A stretch of 64,000 nucleotides of DNA, from contig CANSYK010000003.1 of NCBI GenBank assembly GCA_947651225.1, positions 1 to 64,000 of the forward strand, read 5' to 3'. The translations under genes were made by a program, and so were the position numbers. A model generated the notes under the pieces. The model did not search any database and was not told the origin of the DNA. It saw nothing but the letters and a program-made list of their open reading frames with translations. This stretch comes from an uncultured bacterium. Lineage in GTDB: Bacteria; Bacillota; Clostridia; Lachnospirales; Lachnospiraceae. Positions 1 to 6,603 of this stretch are shown piece by piece (position 1 is the stretch's first letter; each line of letters starts with the position of its first letter).

Positions 1-193
1 TATTTCAAGGCTTTGTGGTACTTTTTATACTATTAGACTGTCAAACTCCCGTGTTCCACCCTTCCTATACTTTCATCATTTATAAGAAACTATCAGATAA
101 CAATCTATTGTCGGCTCTGCTTGGATATACTTTAGCCATTTTATCATAACTCCTGTAAAAAATCTATATTAAATTACGAAGTTGGTTACTGTA
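1..193. other. Upstream region with no recognised gene
   Basis: AT-rich sequence before the aroF promoter. One plus-strand frame is open from the left edge to a TAA at 147-149 and would encode about 48 mostly hydrophobic residues. It could be the end of a membrane protein starting outside the window, but I recognise no family and see no stop-proximal signature, so it is not called as a gene. Confidence 0.3.
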
Positions 194-222
194 TTGACGA
201 AACGGAAATTTTCGAATAGAAT
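194..222 (+). promoter_or_regulatory. Sigma-A-type promoter of aroF
   Basis: TTGACG at 194-199 and TAGAAT at 217-222 are separated by exactly 17 nt. Transcription would start near 229, giving a leader of about 80 nt before the aroF ATG. No attenuator or run of aromatic codons is visible in that leader. Confidence 0.7.
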
Positions 223-309
223 AAGGAATCGTGTAGTGACGGCAAGATCACACCCAAATACAAACGTCTGATTCGGAAATTCCTGGTTCAGGCAGAATGG
301 AGGAAAATA

Positions 310-1338
310 ATGGGCGTAACCTATGTAAAAGAAATCATGTCACCGGAAGAACTGCTGGAAAAATATCCGTTACCGGAAGCGCATAAAAAATTAAAAGCAG
401 AAAGAGACAGTGAGATTGCAAAAGTCTTTACCGGTGAATCGGATAAATTTTTAGTCATTATCGGTCCCTGCTCTGCAGATAACGAAGATTCTGTCTGCGA
501 TTATCTAAACCGCTTAGTCAGCGTGCAGGAAAAAGTAAGGGACAGGATTATCATCATCCCAAGAATTTACACCAATAAACCAAGAACAACGGGTAAAGGA
601 TATAAAGGAATCATCCATCAGCCAAACCCGGAAAAAGCTCCCGATTTACTGGAAGGGCTGATTGCCATGAGAAAAATGCACCTGCGTGCAATCGCCGAAA
701 CACATCTTTTTGCGGCTGATGAAATGCTTTATCCTGAAAACTGGCCCTATGTTGCCGATTTTCTTTCCTATGTTGCTGTAGGTGCACGTTCTGTTGAAAA
801 CCAGCAGCACCGCCTTGTGGCCAGCGGAATCGACATTCCATGTGGTATGAAAAACCCAACCAGTGGAACACTTAGTATTATGTTGAATTCCTGCATTGCG
901 GCTCAGGCAAAGCAAACTTTTATGTACCGCAAATGGGAAGTAAAAACCGACGGAAACCCACTGACACACACGATTCTTCGCGGCGCCGTTAATAAACGTG
1001 ACCAATCACTTCCTAATTACCACTATGAAGATTTACAGCTTTTGTTAAAACTCTATGAGGAACATGATTTAAAAAATCCGGCGTGTATTGTAGACGCAAA
1101 CCATGCAAACTCCAATAAATGTTACTACGAGCAGCCCCGCATTGTATCAGAAGTGCTTCATAGCCGCAGGCTTTCCAGAGAGATTAAAAACCTTGTCAAA
1201 GGTGTTATGGTGGAAAGCTATATTGAACCAGGAAACCAGAAAATCAGTGAGCATATTTATGGCAAATCGATCACCGACCCATGCCTGGGCTGGGAGGAAA
1301 GTGAACGCTTACTCTACAATATCGCAGAATCGCTTTAG
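310..1338 (+). CDS. aroF: 3-deoxy-7-phosphoheptulonate (DAHP) synthase, AroF/G/H type
   Basis: The enzyme condenses phosphoenolpyruvate with erythrose 4-phosphate, the first step of the shikimate pathway to Phe, Tyr and Trp, in the cytosol. The 342 residues match the class I AroFGH family in length (about 350). Visible motifs in order are GPCS (52-55, PEP site), KPRTTGKGYKG (90-100), GARSVENQQHR, DANHANSNK, the C-terminal metal/PEP region ESYIEPGNQ, and SITDPCLGWEESE. The ATG follows GGAGG by 6 nt. The gene has its own promoter at 194-222 and lies just upstream of a pyrophosphorylase gene on the same strand. Its stop codon lies inside the first unit of a 15-bp tandem repeat. The feedback class (Phe, Tyr or Trp) cannot be read from the sequence. 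Confidence 0.95.
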   Translation: MGVTYVKEIMSPEELLEKYPLPEAHKKLKAERDSEIAKVFTGESDKFLVIIGPCSADNEDSVCDYLNRLVSVQEKVRDRIIIIPRIYTNKPRTTGKGYKGIIHQPNPEKAPDLLEGLIAMRKMHLRAIAETHLFAADEMLYPENWPYVADFLSYVAVGARSVENQQHRLVASGIDIPCGMKNPTSGTLSIMLNSCIAAQAKQTFMYRKWEVKTDGNPLTHTILRGAVNKRDQSLPNYHYEDLQLLLKLYEEHDLKNPACIVDANHANSNKCYYEQPRIVSEVLHSRRLSREIKNLVKGVMVESYIEPGNQKISEHIYGKSITDPCLGWEESERLLYNIAESL

Positions 1339-1391
1339 GAAAGCAAGCTTTAGGAAAGCAAGCTTTAGGAAAGCAAGCTTTAGGAAAGCTG
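1332..1391 (+). repeat. 15-bp tandem repeat, 3.9 copies, across the aroF stop codon
   Basis: The unit GCTTTAGGAAAGCAA occurs at 1332-1346, 1347-1361 and 1362-1376, with a 13/15 copy at 1377-1391. Each unit contains a small palindrome (GCTTT-AGG-AAAGC) and, in the aroF frame, a TAG, so the stop codon is repeated in every unit. The AGGAAAG core is also purine-rich enough to resemble a weak Shine-Dalgarno site for the next gene. Confidence 0.95.
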
Positions 1392-1409
1392 GAAAGAATG
1401 AGGAGAATT

Positions 1410-2636
1410 ATGAATTTAGAACAAATCAGACAGAAGTTATCCAGATATCACCAAAAACATCTGTTAAACTATTTTGAGGATCTGACAGAAAAAGAACAGT
1501 TTCAGCTTTTACAGCAAATTGAGGAAACCGATTTTTCTGTTCTCACAAGTATTGCCAATGCAGCAGAAAAAGAAAAACGTGGAATCATCTCCCCTATTGA
1601 AGTAATGCAGATAAGTGAAATCCGAAAGAACCAGAAAACCTTTACAGAAGCCGGAACAGAGTGTATCCGTGCTGGAAAGGTAGGCGCTGTCTTACTTGCA
1701 GGCGGCATGGGAACACGCCTTGGCTCAGATGCGCCAAAAGGAATGTATGATATTGGTATCACAAAGCCAGTTTATATTTTCCAGCGTATCATCGAAAATC
1801 TTTTTGAAGTAGTTGACGATACCAAAGCCTGGATTCACCTTTTTATTATGACAAGTGAAAAAAATCACGATATGACAGTTTCTTTCTTCAGGGAAAAACA
1901 GTACTTTGGCTATAGCGAAGCGCATGTCCATTTCTTTAAACAGGATATGGCGCCTGCCGCAGATTATAAGGGAAATATTTATCTTGAAGAAAAAGGGAAA
2001 CTTGCCACTTCCCCAAATGGAAACGGCGGCTGGTATACTTCCCTGGCAAATGCCGGTCTCACTGATTTTATGAAACAGGAAGGAATCGAATGGCTTAATG
2101 TCTTTGCTGTTGACAATGTATTACAAAAAATTGCAGATCCCTGCTTTATCGGCGCTACTCTTGCAAAAAACTGCGAAGTCAGCGCAAAGGTTGTGAAAAA
2201 AAATCATCCTGACGAAAAGGTCGGCGTAATCTGCCTGGAAGATGGACATCCTTCCATTGTAGAATACTATGAGTTAACGGATATGCTCCGCAATACGCTG
2301 ACACAAAACGGAGAGCCGGCTTATAATTTTGGCGTTATCTTAAACTATCTGTTCCAGGTAAATGCCCTGGAAAAAGCAGTCGGCCAAAAACTGCCGCTTC
2401 ATGTTGTAGAAAAGAAAATACCACACTTAGATGAAAATGGAAATCTTTGTAAGCCGGAAGAACCAAATGGATATAAATTTGAAACATTAATTTTGGACTT
2501 TATCAAGCTTCTTTCTTCCTGCCTTCCATTTGAAGTGGAACGGGAAAAGGAATTTGCGCCAATCAAAAATAAGACAGGAATTGACTCTGTAGAAAGCGCA
2601 CGCCGCCTTCTTGAAAAAAATGGTATTATCCTTTAA
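1410..2636 (+). CDS. UDPGP-family uridylyltransferase, UAP1/AGX-like (UDP-HexNAc or UDP-sugar pyrophosphorylase)
   Basis: Predicted to make a UDP-sugar and pyrophosphate from UTP and a sugar 1-phosphate. The nucleotide-binding signature LLAGGMGTRLG...PKG sits near residues 95-110. It is followed by GNGG, VDN and the segments KVVKKNHPDEKVGV and KKIPHLDENG, which line up with eukaryotic UDP-N-acetylhexosamine pyrophosphorylases rather than with GalU or GlmU. About 408 residues are present, shorter than animal UAP1 (about 500). GlcNAc-1-P as substrate is an inference from that resemblance; glucose-1-P is possible. The ATG at 1410 is preceded by AGGAG at a tight 4-nt spacing. An in-frame ATG at 1398 is the alternative, using AGGAAAG from the tandem repeat. 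It probably shares the aroF transcript. Confidence 0.82.
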   Translation: MNLEQIRQKLSRYHQKHLLNYFEDLTEKEQFQLLQQIEETDFSVLTSIANAAEKEKRGIISPIEVMQISEIRKNQKTFTEAGTECIRAGKVGAVLLAGGMGTRLGSDAPKGMYDIGITKPVYIFQRIIENLFEVVDDTKAWIHLFIMTSEKNHDMTVSFFREKQYFGYSEAHVHFFKQDMAPAADYKGNIYLEEKGKLATSPNGNGGWYTSLANAGLTDFMKQEGIEWLNVFAVDNVLQKIADPCFIGATLAKNCEVSAKVVKKNHPDEKVGVICLEDGHPSIVEYYELTDMLRNTLTQNGEPAYNFGVILNYLFQVNALEKAVGQKLPLHVVEKKIPHLDENGNLCKPEEPNGYKFETLILDFIKLLSSCLPFEVEREKEFAPIKNKTGIDSVESARRLLEKNGIIL

Positions 2637-2661
2637 GTTTACTGTAAACAAATCTGGGACG

Positions 2662-2710
2662 CTAGAGCGTGTTTGAAAATTCATTCTTACAATTTTCAAA
2701 CACGCTCTAG
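2662..2710. repeat. Perfect 20-bp inverted repeat (AGAGCGTGTTTGA family, copy 1)
   Basis: The arms at 2662-2681 and 2691-2710 are perfect reverse complements (each contains AGAGCGTGTTTGAAAATT or its complement) around a 9-nt loop. It lies 25 nt after the pyrophosphorylase stop and could end or protect that transcript, but no U-run follows. A second palindromic copy is at 6511-6556 and a half copy at 28336-28356, so it is a dispersed repeat rather than a gene-specific terminator. Confidence 0.9.
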
Positions 2711-2870
2711 TATAATCCGATTTAATTACCTTATCTTTTGGTGAGTATGCTTTTTTGAGAGTGCAGGTGTAAAAACGTAGGCGCAGTGGGCTGCGCTGAG
2801 GATTTTACACTTGTGCTATCGGGAAAGCAGACCAGCAAAAGGTATGGTTAATTAAATTGGATTATACTAG
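2707..2870. mobile_element. 164-bp imperfect palindrome, MITE-like
   Basis: The stretch folds on itself over its whole length. The outer arms are 2711-2755 and about 2822-2866, beginning TATAATCC and ending GGATTATA. The middle arms are around GTGTAAAA and TTTTACAC, and the core is GCGCAG-TGGG-CTGCGC. The ends are flanked by CTAG on both sides (2707-2710 and 2867-2870), as a 4-bp target duplication would be, although CTAG is itself palindromic. There is no open reading frame inside. A non-autonomous miniature transposon fits best; a structured RNA gene is the alternative. Confidence 0.6.
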
Positions 2871-2916
2871 TACTTTTTATGCGATAGGAAACTGCGTCGC
2901 AGCATAGTGGCCGCCA

Positions 2917-3816
2917 CTATTTTTCCAGGTAATGCTCCTCAAAATATTCTTCTGTAATCATTTCCAAATACTCTATAGATTCTTCTTTATATTCCTTTAA
3001 TAACATCGCACGGATATGCGCTGTTACTACCAGATCATTTTCACCCTCTGATACTCTGCTGTCTGACCAGTTCTCTACCATCGCATCTGTCAGGTTCTGG
3101 TCAAGCCATTCCATAATCTCTTTTGTCCGCTCTTCCTCCTTCGGAATCAACTCCTTTATTTTAGATGCTTTTACGACAGATACAACACCTGATATAAGAA
3201 ATCCTGCAAATAATGCAGCAATAATCCAGAATACTACAACATTATATTGAATTGGAATGATTTCTGTCTTAGAAAGGATAAGATAAACTGCGCCAATCAG
3301 TCCAAAAATTACAAAAGTAATGCCAGAAAGCTTCATATCACGGTATTTATCAGCATATTTTATATATTCCTTTTTATTGGAAGTATATAATAAATCTACT
3401 GTGTCTTCCGCAATTTCATCCGCAAGCAAAACATTTTCGCCTTCAGTTTCTCCCAAAAAAGCGGTATCCGTTTCACCCTGTTCTGCTTCTACTGCAACAT
3501 CAGCCTCAGATGTATCGCTCTCTTTTTCTTTTTCCTCTTCCTTTGCAAGAAGATAACCACGGAACAATCTTTCTGCCCTTTTTTCCATTGCCAGTGGGAC
3601 AGTAATTCGGAATCTGCCTTCCTCATCCCTTTCTTTTGCTACTTCTTTTATCCCTGAATAAGACAAATATTCCATAACCTCATCTGCTGTCTTCTCATCA
3701 CTTACTTCACAGACATCTACTGTCTCATCCACAGACCGTTCTACCAGTTCCGTTCCACAGTCCACACAAACCGTAACTCCTTTGCGGTACTCTATTTTAC
3801 ATTTTGGACACCACAT
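2917..3816 (-). CDS. Zinc-ribbon membrane protein of unknown function
   Basis: About 299 residues. An N-terminal zinc ribbon (CPKC and CVDC, within the first 25 residues) is followed by an acidic Glu-rich stretch, then two hydrophobic helices around residues 165-220 (SGITFVIFGLIGAVYLIL and WIIAALFAGFLISGVVSVV), and a charged C-terminal region with predicted helices. The ATG at 3816 lies 9 nt after AGGAGG; an upstream in-frame ATG overlaps that SD and is unlikely. A promoter is at 3900-3928. The stop codon lies in a 7-bp hairpin (2904-2920) that has no U-run. I recognise no named family. The ribbon may bind nucleic acid or protein near the membrane, but that is a guess. Confidence 0.8.
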   Translation of the reverse strand: MWCPKCKIEYRKGVTVCVDCGTELVERSVDETVDVCEVSDEKTADEVMEYLSYSGIKEVAKERDEEGRFRITVPLAMEKRAERLFRGYLLAKEEEKEKESDTSEADVAVEAEQGETDTAFLGETEGENVLLADEIAEDTVDLLYTSNKKEYIKYADKYRDMKLSGITFVIFGLIGAVYLILSKTEIIPIQYNVVVFWIIAALFAGFLISGVVSVVKASKIKELIPKEEERTKEIMEWLDQNLTDAMVENWSDSRVSEGENDLVVTAHIRAMLLKEYKEESIEYLEMITEEYFEEHYLEK

Positions 3817-3899
3817 GATAAATTTCCTCCTCATCTAAGTTGTCATACTGTTCCTGCTGTTCTTATCACACTTTGCTGCTGCCTCCTTGTTACAATAAT

Positions 3900-3928
3900 A
3901 TACTATCAGATTATGGAAATAGTGTAAA
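3900..3928 (-). promoter_or_regulatory. Sigma-A-type promoter of the zinc-ribbon protein gene
   Basis: On the minus strand TTTACA (3923-3928) and TAGTAT (3900-3905) are separated by 17 nt, about 85 nt upstream of the start codon. It diverges from the prfC promoter at 4039-4067. Confidence 0.55.
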
Positions 3929-3988
3929 GCTTTTATTCCATCTGAAACTTTTCCTGACAATGATACTAAATAAAAGCTGCTGCTTTTG

Positions 3989-4020
3989 CAGCGCCAGACG
4001 GCATAGCCGGATGGTTTTTC
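3989..4020. repeat. Partial copy of a dispersed hairpin repeat (GCCAGACGGCATAGCCGG module)
   Basis: GCGCCAGACGGCATAGCCGG followed by ATGGTTTTTC is identical to part of the longer repeat at 12471-12541. The module is itself a near-palindrome (CCA-GA-CGGC-ATA-GCCG-GA-TGG). It sits in the 372-bp divergent gap 3817-4188, next to another small hairpin (AAAAGC/GCTTTT, 3972-3987), and about 20 bp before the prfC -35 box. Confidence 0.85.
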
Positions 4021-4038
4021 AATTCTCTCTTTTTAAAG

Positions 4039-4067
4039 TTGCAACACATAGTAAAATATATTATAAT
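4039..4067 (+). promoter_or_regulatory. Sigma-A-type promoter of prfC
   Basis: TTGCAA (4039-4044) and a consensus TATAAT (4062-4067) are separated by 17 nt. The inferred start point near 4074 leaves a leader of about 115 nt. This excludes the far-upstream ATG candidates in the prfC frame. Confidence 0.75.
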
Positions 4068-4188
4068 TGCGCATGTACGCAAAGAATTGTCAACAATGAA
4101 TCAATTCCTGACAACGTTATATCTGCCGCACACACAGATACAACCATTCCTTATATATCAAATTATGTGTGCAGAAATGAGGATAATC

Positions 4189-5787
4189 ATGGCAAACAGC
4201 ACCATTACAAATGAAATAAAAAAACGCAGGACTTTTGCAATTATCTCACATCCAGATGCCGGAAAAACAACTCTGACAGAAAAGTTTTTATTATACGGCG
4301 GAGCAATCAATACAGCAGGTTCTGTCAAAGGAAAAGCAAACTCAAAATATGCGGTTTCTGACTGGATGGAAATTGAAAAGGAACGTGGTATTTCTGTCAC
4401 TTCTTCTGTTTTACAGTTTAACTATGAAGGGTTTTGTATTAATATTCTGGACACTCCGGGACATCAGGACTTTTCCGAAGATACGTACCGCACCCTGATG
4501 GCGGCAGACTCCGCTGTTATGGTAATTGATGCTTCCAAAGGCGTTGAAGCGCAGACCATTAAACTTTTTAAAGTCTGTGTAATGCGTCATATCCCAATTT
4601 TTACCTTCATTAATAAAATGGACCGTGACGCCAAAGATTCTTTTGAATTACTAGATGATATTGAATCTGTTCTTGGCATCCGTACCTGTCCCGTCAACTG
4701 GCCAATTGGTTCAGGAAAAAGCTTTAAAGGAATTTATGACCGCCGGGCAAAAACTGTCCGCACATTTCAATCTGTCTCAACAGGCGGTTCAAAATCAGCA
4801 GCAGAAACGGACTACGATATTACAGATTCCGCTTTAAAAGAACTTGCAACCGAAGAACTGTATAACCAACTGGTAGACGAAATTGAACTTCTTGACGGTG
4901 CCAGCGACCCACTTGATTTGGAAAAAGTGCAAAATGGAGAACTTTCTCCTGTATTTTTCGGCTCTGCACTCACCACGTTTGGTGTAGAAACCTTTTTAAA
5001 ATATTTTCTGGAAATGACCTCTTCCCCGCTTCCAAGACTTTCCAATGAGGGGAAAATCGATCCACTGGAAAATGATTTTTCTGCCTTTGTCTTTAAAATT
5101 CAGGCAAATATGAATAAAGCCCATCGTGACAGAATTGCATTTATGCGTGTCTGTTCTGGTAAATTTGATGCAGACAAAGAAGTGTACCATGTCCAGAGCA
5201 AACGTAAGCTCAAACTTTCCCAGCCACAACAGATTATGGCACAGGAACGTCAGGTAATCTCTACAGCATATGCCGGAGATGTGATTGGCGTTTTTGACCC
5301 TGGTATCTTCTCCATTGGCGACACCGTTACACTTCCAGGCCGCCATTTTGAATACGAAGGCATTCCAACTTTTGCGCCAGAACACTTTTGTCGTGTTGTC
5401 CAGTTAAATTCCATGAAACGAAAACAATTTGTCAAGGGAATCACACAGATTGCGCAGGAAGGTGCCATTCAGATTTTTCAGGAATACACTGCTGGTATGT
5501 CCGAAATCATTGTTGGCGTGGTCGGCGTCTTACAATTTGATGTTTTGAAATATCGGCTGGAAAATGAATATGGCTGTGAAATCCGTTTGGAATCCCTTCC
5601 ATATGGCTATATCCGCTGGGTAGGAGATCCTTCCACTGATGTCACAAAACTGAAACGCATGAATAATGTCAAAGCAGTAAAAGATATGAAAGGCAATCCA
5701 CTCCTATTGTTTGTCAACGACTGGATGATTCGTATGGTACTTGAAGATAACGAAGGACTGGAGCTGCTGGAATTTAAGAAAAATTGA
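4189..5787 (+). CDS. prfC: Peptide chain release factor 3 (RF3)
   Basis: A translational GTPase that removes RF1/RF2 from the ribosome after peptide release. The 532 residues match the family length (529 in E. coli). The G domain shows SHPDAGKTT (20-28), switch-region GISVTSS, DTPGH and NKMDRD. The later half carries the RF3-type domains II/III with the FQEYTAGMSEIIVGVVGVLQ segment typical of RF3 and unlike EF-G. The ATG at 4189 has GAGGA 5 nt upstream and gives the expected N terminus; an ATG at 4177 overlaps the SD. The gene is monocistronic, between its own promoter and the terminator at 5854-5902. Confidence 0.96.
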   Translation: MANSTITNEIKKRRTFAIISHPDAGKTTLTEKFLLYGGAINTAGSVKGKANSKYAVSDWMEIEKERGISVTSSVLQFNYEGFCINILDTPGHQDFSEDTYRTLMAADSAVMVIDASKGVEAQTIKLFKVCVMRHIPIFTFINKMDRDAKDSFELLDDIESVLGIRTCPVNWPIGSGKSFKGIYDRRAKTVRTFQSVSTGGSKSAAETDYDITDSALKELATEELYNQLVDEIELLDGASDPLDLEKVQNGELSPVFFGSALTTFGVETFLKYFLEMTSSPLPRLSNEGKIDPLENDFSAFVFKIQANMNKAHRDRIAFMRVCSGKFDADKEVYHVQSKRKLKLSQPQQIMAQERQVISTAYAGDVIGVFDPGIFSIGDTVTLPGRHFEYEGIPTFAPEHFCRVVQLNSMKRKQFVKGITQIAQEGAIQIFQEYTAGMSEIIVGVVGVLQFDVLKYRLENEYGCEIRLESLPYGYIRWVGDPSTDVTKLKRMNNVKAVKDMKGNPLLLFVNDWMIRMVLEDNEGLELLEFKKN

Positions 5788-5853
5788 TACAAAACGGTAC
5801 AATCAAAGAAACAGATGATTCTGGATATATGGATTGTTTCTGAACAATTTCTT

Positions 5854-5902
5854 AAAAAGGTTTGAAGTTTATTCCTATTTCAAAAAAACTTCAAACCTTT
5901 TT
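5854..5902. terminator. Bidirectional rho-independent terminator between prfC and purE
   Basis: A 17-bp perfect stem (5854-5870 with 5886-5902, core GGTTTGAAGTTT) encloses a 15-nt loop. It has A-rich sequence before and T-rich sequence after the G/C core, so it can serve the convergent prfC and purE transcripts. Confidence 0.85.
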
Positions 5903-5962
5903 CATGTGATAGGAGTTTTTCCTGGAATAATTTCCCCATGCACCAGAAGGATTCAACCCCTT

Positions 5963-6475
5963 TTACATCTGCTCCAAATAAGCTTCATACCCTATTAACT
6001 GCAGCTTTTCATCCTTTGCCATAACCTGATTTTTCAATGATTCCTTATAATCAGCCAATTTGGTACGCAGCTTTTTATCACTGATTGCAAGCATTTTTGC
6101 TGCCAAAATCGCAGCGTTTGCCGCACCGTCAATTGCCACTGTTGCTACCGGAATCCCAGAAGGCATCTGCACAATTGAATACAGGGAATCTACTCCCCCT
6201 AATGCCTTTGTATGAATTGGCACTCCAATAACAGGAAGTGGAAACATTGCCGCACACATACCTGGAAGGTGGGCAGCTCCGCCCGCTCCCGCAATAATCA
6301 CTTCAATGCCGCGCTCTTCGGCACTTTTTGCATAATCCACAAAAATATCCGGCTCTCTATGTGCAGAAATAACCTCCATTTCATATGGAATCCCCAAATC
6401 TTCCAACATTTTTGCAGCCTTGCTCATAATTGGTAAATCGGAATCGCTACCCATTAAAATTCCTACTCTTGCCAT
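5963..6475 (-). CDS. purE: N5-carboxyaminoimidazole ribonucleotide mutase, class I PurE
   Basis: Moves the carboxyl group of N5-CAIR to C4, giving CAIR in de novo purine synthesis; it acts in the cytosol as an octamer with PurK as the usual upstream partner. The 170 residues match bacterial PurE. Visible motifs are GSDSDLP near the N terminus, SAHREP (catalytic His loop), GAGGAAHLPGM, and GVPIHTKALGGVDSLYSIVQ. The ATG at 6475 has GGAGG about 10 nt upstream; an in-frame ATG 30 nt earlier overlaps the SD region. No purK or other pur gene is adjacent. A perfect hairpin repeat lies 36 bp upstream. Confidence 0.95.
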   Translation of the reverse strand: MARVGILMGSDSDLPIMSKAAKMLEDLGIPYEMEVISAHREPDIFVDYAKSAEERGIEVIIAGAGGAAHLPGMCAAMFPLPVIGVPIHTKALGGVDSLYSIVQMPSGIPVATVAIDGAANAAILAAKMLAISDKKLRTKLADYKESLKNQVMAKDEKLQLIGYEAYLEQM

Positions 6476-6510
6476 TGTATTATAGTCCTCCTTTGAATTA
6501 TTCAAATTTA

Positions 6511-6556
6511 CTGTTAGAGCGTGTTTGAAAATTCATTCTCAAACACGCTCTAACAG
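6511..6556. repeat. Perfect 18-bp inverted repeat (AGAGCGTGTTTGA family, copy 2)
   Basis: The arms CTGTTAGAGCGTGTTTGA (6511-6528) and its complement (6539-6556) enclose a 10-nt loop. It shares the AGAGCGTGTTTGA core and the AAATTCATTC loop with copy 1 at 2662-2710. It lies between the hemW stop and the purE start and may work as a weak terminator or mRNA-end stabiliser for hemW. Confidence 0.9.
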
Positions 6557-6603
6557 CAGCCATTCCCTTTTTAGAACTGTGTATCAACAGCCTGCCTGTT
6601 GAC

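Noticed and set aside
222-309. Open frame continuous with aroF upstream of its ATG (a protein-like Lys/Arg-rich stretch)
   Set aside because: It runs back only to a TAG in the promoter -10 region, has no start codon with an SD, and would precede the normal DAHP synthase N terminus. The GGAGG-ATG at 310 is clearly the start.
3840-4214. A 124-codon plus-strand frame rich in Cys and Ser upstream of prfC
   Set aside because: It spans the repeat and the prfC promoter, overlaps the prfC start in another frame and has no SD. It is a chance frame.
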